From Pseudofabraea citricarpa (taxonomy: Eukaryota > Ascomycota > Leotiomycetes > Helotiales > Dermateaceae), in contig JAPWGK010000007.1 of assembly GCA_029641185.1 (NCBI GenBank), forward strand, positions 1,116,001 through 1,180,000: a stretch of 64,000 bases of DNA, given 5' to 3'. A program made the position numbers and the translations under genes. Below, piece by piece: positions 62,582 to 64,000 of this stretch; position 1 is the first letter of the stretch; each line of letters opens with the position of its first letter. The notes under the pieces were generated by a model, which ran no database searches, had not been told where the DNA came from, and saw only the letters and a list, made by a program, of their open reading frames with translations.

Positions 62582-64000
62582 TGAATTTTCTAGTATATTC
62601 GAATTTTTATAAGATAATATAATATTAAAATCAAGTAATTCTTTAGATAATAAATCTAAATAATTTTCCGTATTAATATAATCGTCTTTATAATATAATT
62701 CTTCTTTTATAATTATATCCCTAGTACTAATAATACCTTTATTAGGTATATATACTAAGTAATTATTTGACGATTCGAATCCTAATAATATTCCTTTATT
62801 TGCTTTATTAGCAAATTTATTATTTCTTTTTTATTTTAGTTCTAATATATAATATAAAGAACCTATTATTTTAATATAAGAAATATTAGGTTTATTATTA
62901 GTAATAACTTCGTACGAAGTTTTATTTATAATAGAATTATAAGTCCTATTTTTTATATAAGCTATAGATTAAATTATATAAGGCTAAAGTTTTAAAGGAA
63001 TATTCTTTTCCTTAGTAATACTAATTAATTATTCTATAATATAACGATTTAAACGCTCTAATATACCGTTTTATAATTAGGTATAAGAACTTATATATTT
63101 ATATATAATTCCTTTTAAATTAGTAAATAAAATTTATTTATTTAATTTTAATTCTAAAGTATTATCTAGTCTTAATACTTTAATTTTTATATTAAATTAA
63201 TTTTTAATTAAATTATAAAAATTAATTAATATATCTATAGCTTCGGCCTTTAACTTTATATTATATAACTAGATATACTTAGATTTATTATAAGTAAAGG
63301 TTATAAAATATTTTTGGCTTTTATTCCTAGTATTTTAAAAGGACTATATAAATTTATATTAAAATTAATTAATATAATAATAGGCTCTTTTTATAATATT
63401 CGACTTATTATTTTAGTAAATTTACTATAATAATACGAATTATAATTATTATAATTTTTATTACTAGGAATAACTAATCCTTTAGTATTTTCTATAATTT
63501 TAATTATAAAGTCTTTATTTATATAACTTAATCTTTTATAATATAAATCTAAGTTATTTTCCTTTTTAGGAATAATTTCGACTTTATATACTATAGGTTT
63601 AAGTATATTATAATTTACTTGAATATTTAAATAATAAGCGTTATAATTCTAAATAGCTTTAATTTTAATCGATTTATTTATATTAGTTATATACGCTTTA
63701 TTATTTGAAAATACTAAGGTCTACTTTTTATTAGTTAATTCTTTAGTACTAATTAAAGTGGTTTTTAATTTAGGAATATAATTAACTTTAATAATAGTTA
63801 TTTCCTAATTATTATATAATATAAGAATATTTCTTATTCCTTTAATAAGAATTTTATTACTATTAGCTAGTATAATATTCTTATTATTAATTAGTTTATA
63901 ATCTAATAACTAATCTTTATTATTCGTATAATATTTAATAGTACCTAAATTAAGGATAATTTTATTATCTAAATAATTAACTAAATTAATACTAGGATTA
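62582..64000 (-). pseudogene. Copia-A copy A2 (protease-integrase part), cut by window end
   Basis: Colinear with A1 about 29,035-30,455, same strand. It contains the segments SYKNSNILEN, the ANKANKGILLGFESSNYLVY block, YEVITNNKP, the integrase core, YKRLSYIN near 63,530 and the start of protease at the very end. It has more RIP transitions than A1 (for example TTTTGTTTTGG in A1 reads TTTTATTTTAG here). The rest of gag and the 5' LTR would lie past 64,000. Confidence 0.9.

Overview
The window looks like a heterochromatic, AT-rich isochore or pericentromeric block of a filamentous ascomycete (Pezizomycotina). GC content is roughly one fifth. CpA and its complement TpG are almost absent, while CpG is common. 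That is the signature of repeat-induced point mutation (RIP, CpA to TpA). No intact gene, tRNA, rRNA or CRISPR array is visible. Nearly everything that can be recognised is a transposable element whose reading frames are closed by TAA/TAG. I cannot name the species.

Layout. 1-2.4 kb: a Tnp2/Plavaka-like DNA transposase (minus strand, cut by the window edge). 2.4-10.1 kb: unassigned AT-rich sequence with several tandem arrays (15-bp, 18/21-bp and ~111-bp units, an AAT microsatellite, and an 11-bp GAGCCTAAACT array). 10.1-16.6 kb: a 3'-truncated Copia (family D, copy D3, minus). 16.6-16.9 kb: a further D scrap. 16.9-19.7 kb: a fragment of Copia family B (B2, minus). 19.7-24.4 kb: the 3' half of a chromodomain Ty3/Gypsy element (minus), holding a solo LTR.

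24.4-51 kb: a nested stack. A plus-strand Copia-B element (B1) is split in its integrase by a complete Copia-A (A1, minus, 26,294-33,039, TSD AATAA). It is split again between integrase and reverse transcriptase by a complete Copia-D (D2, minus, 33,775-49,162). D2 is itself split by a second complete Copia-D in the opposite orientation (D1, plus, 34,296-41,990, TSD CTTAA).

51-53.4 kb: an unassigned, less-RIPed stretch and a 5'-truncated Copia-A copy (A3, plus). 53.4-62.25 kb: the 3' half of the same Gypsy family (plus), split by a complete Copia-C (minus, 56,503-61,885, TSD TATTA). 62.25-64 kb: another Copia-A fragment (A2, minus), cut by the window end.

The elements do not work together. 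They are a stratified graveyard in which each insertion disabled an older one and RIP disabled all of them. Copia-A copy A1 is the least mutated. The most unusual points are a ~2 kb segment with a possible antisense reading frame between pol and the 3' LTR of Copia-D, survival of CpA mainly inside CACG/CGTG, CACGTG boxes in the LTRs of four unrelated families, and a minisatellite built only of 18- and 21-bp units.
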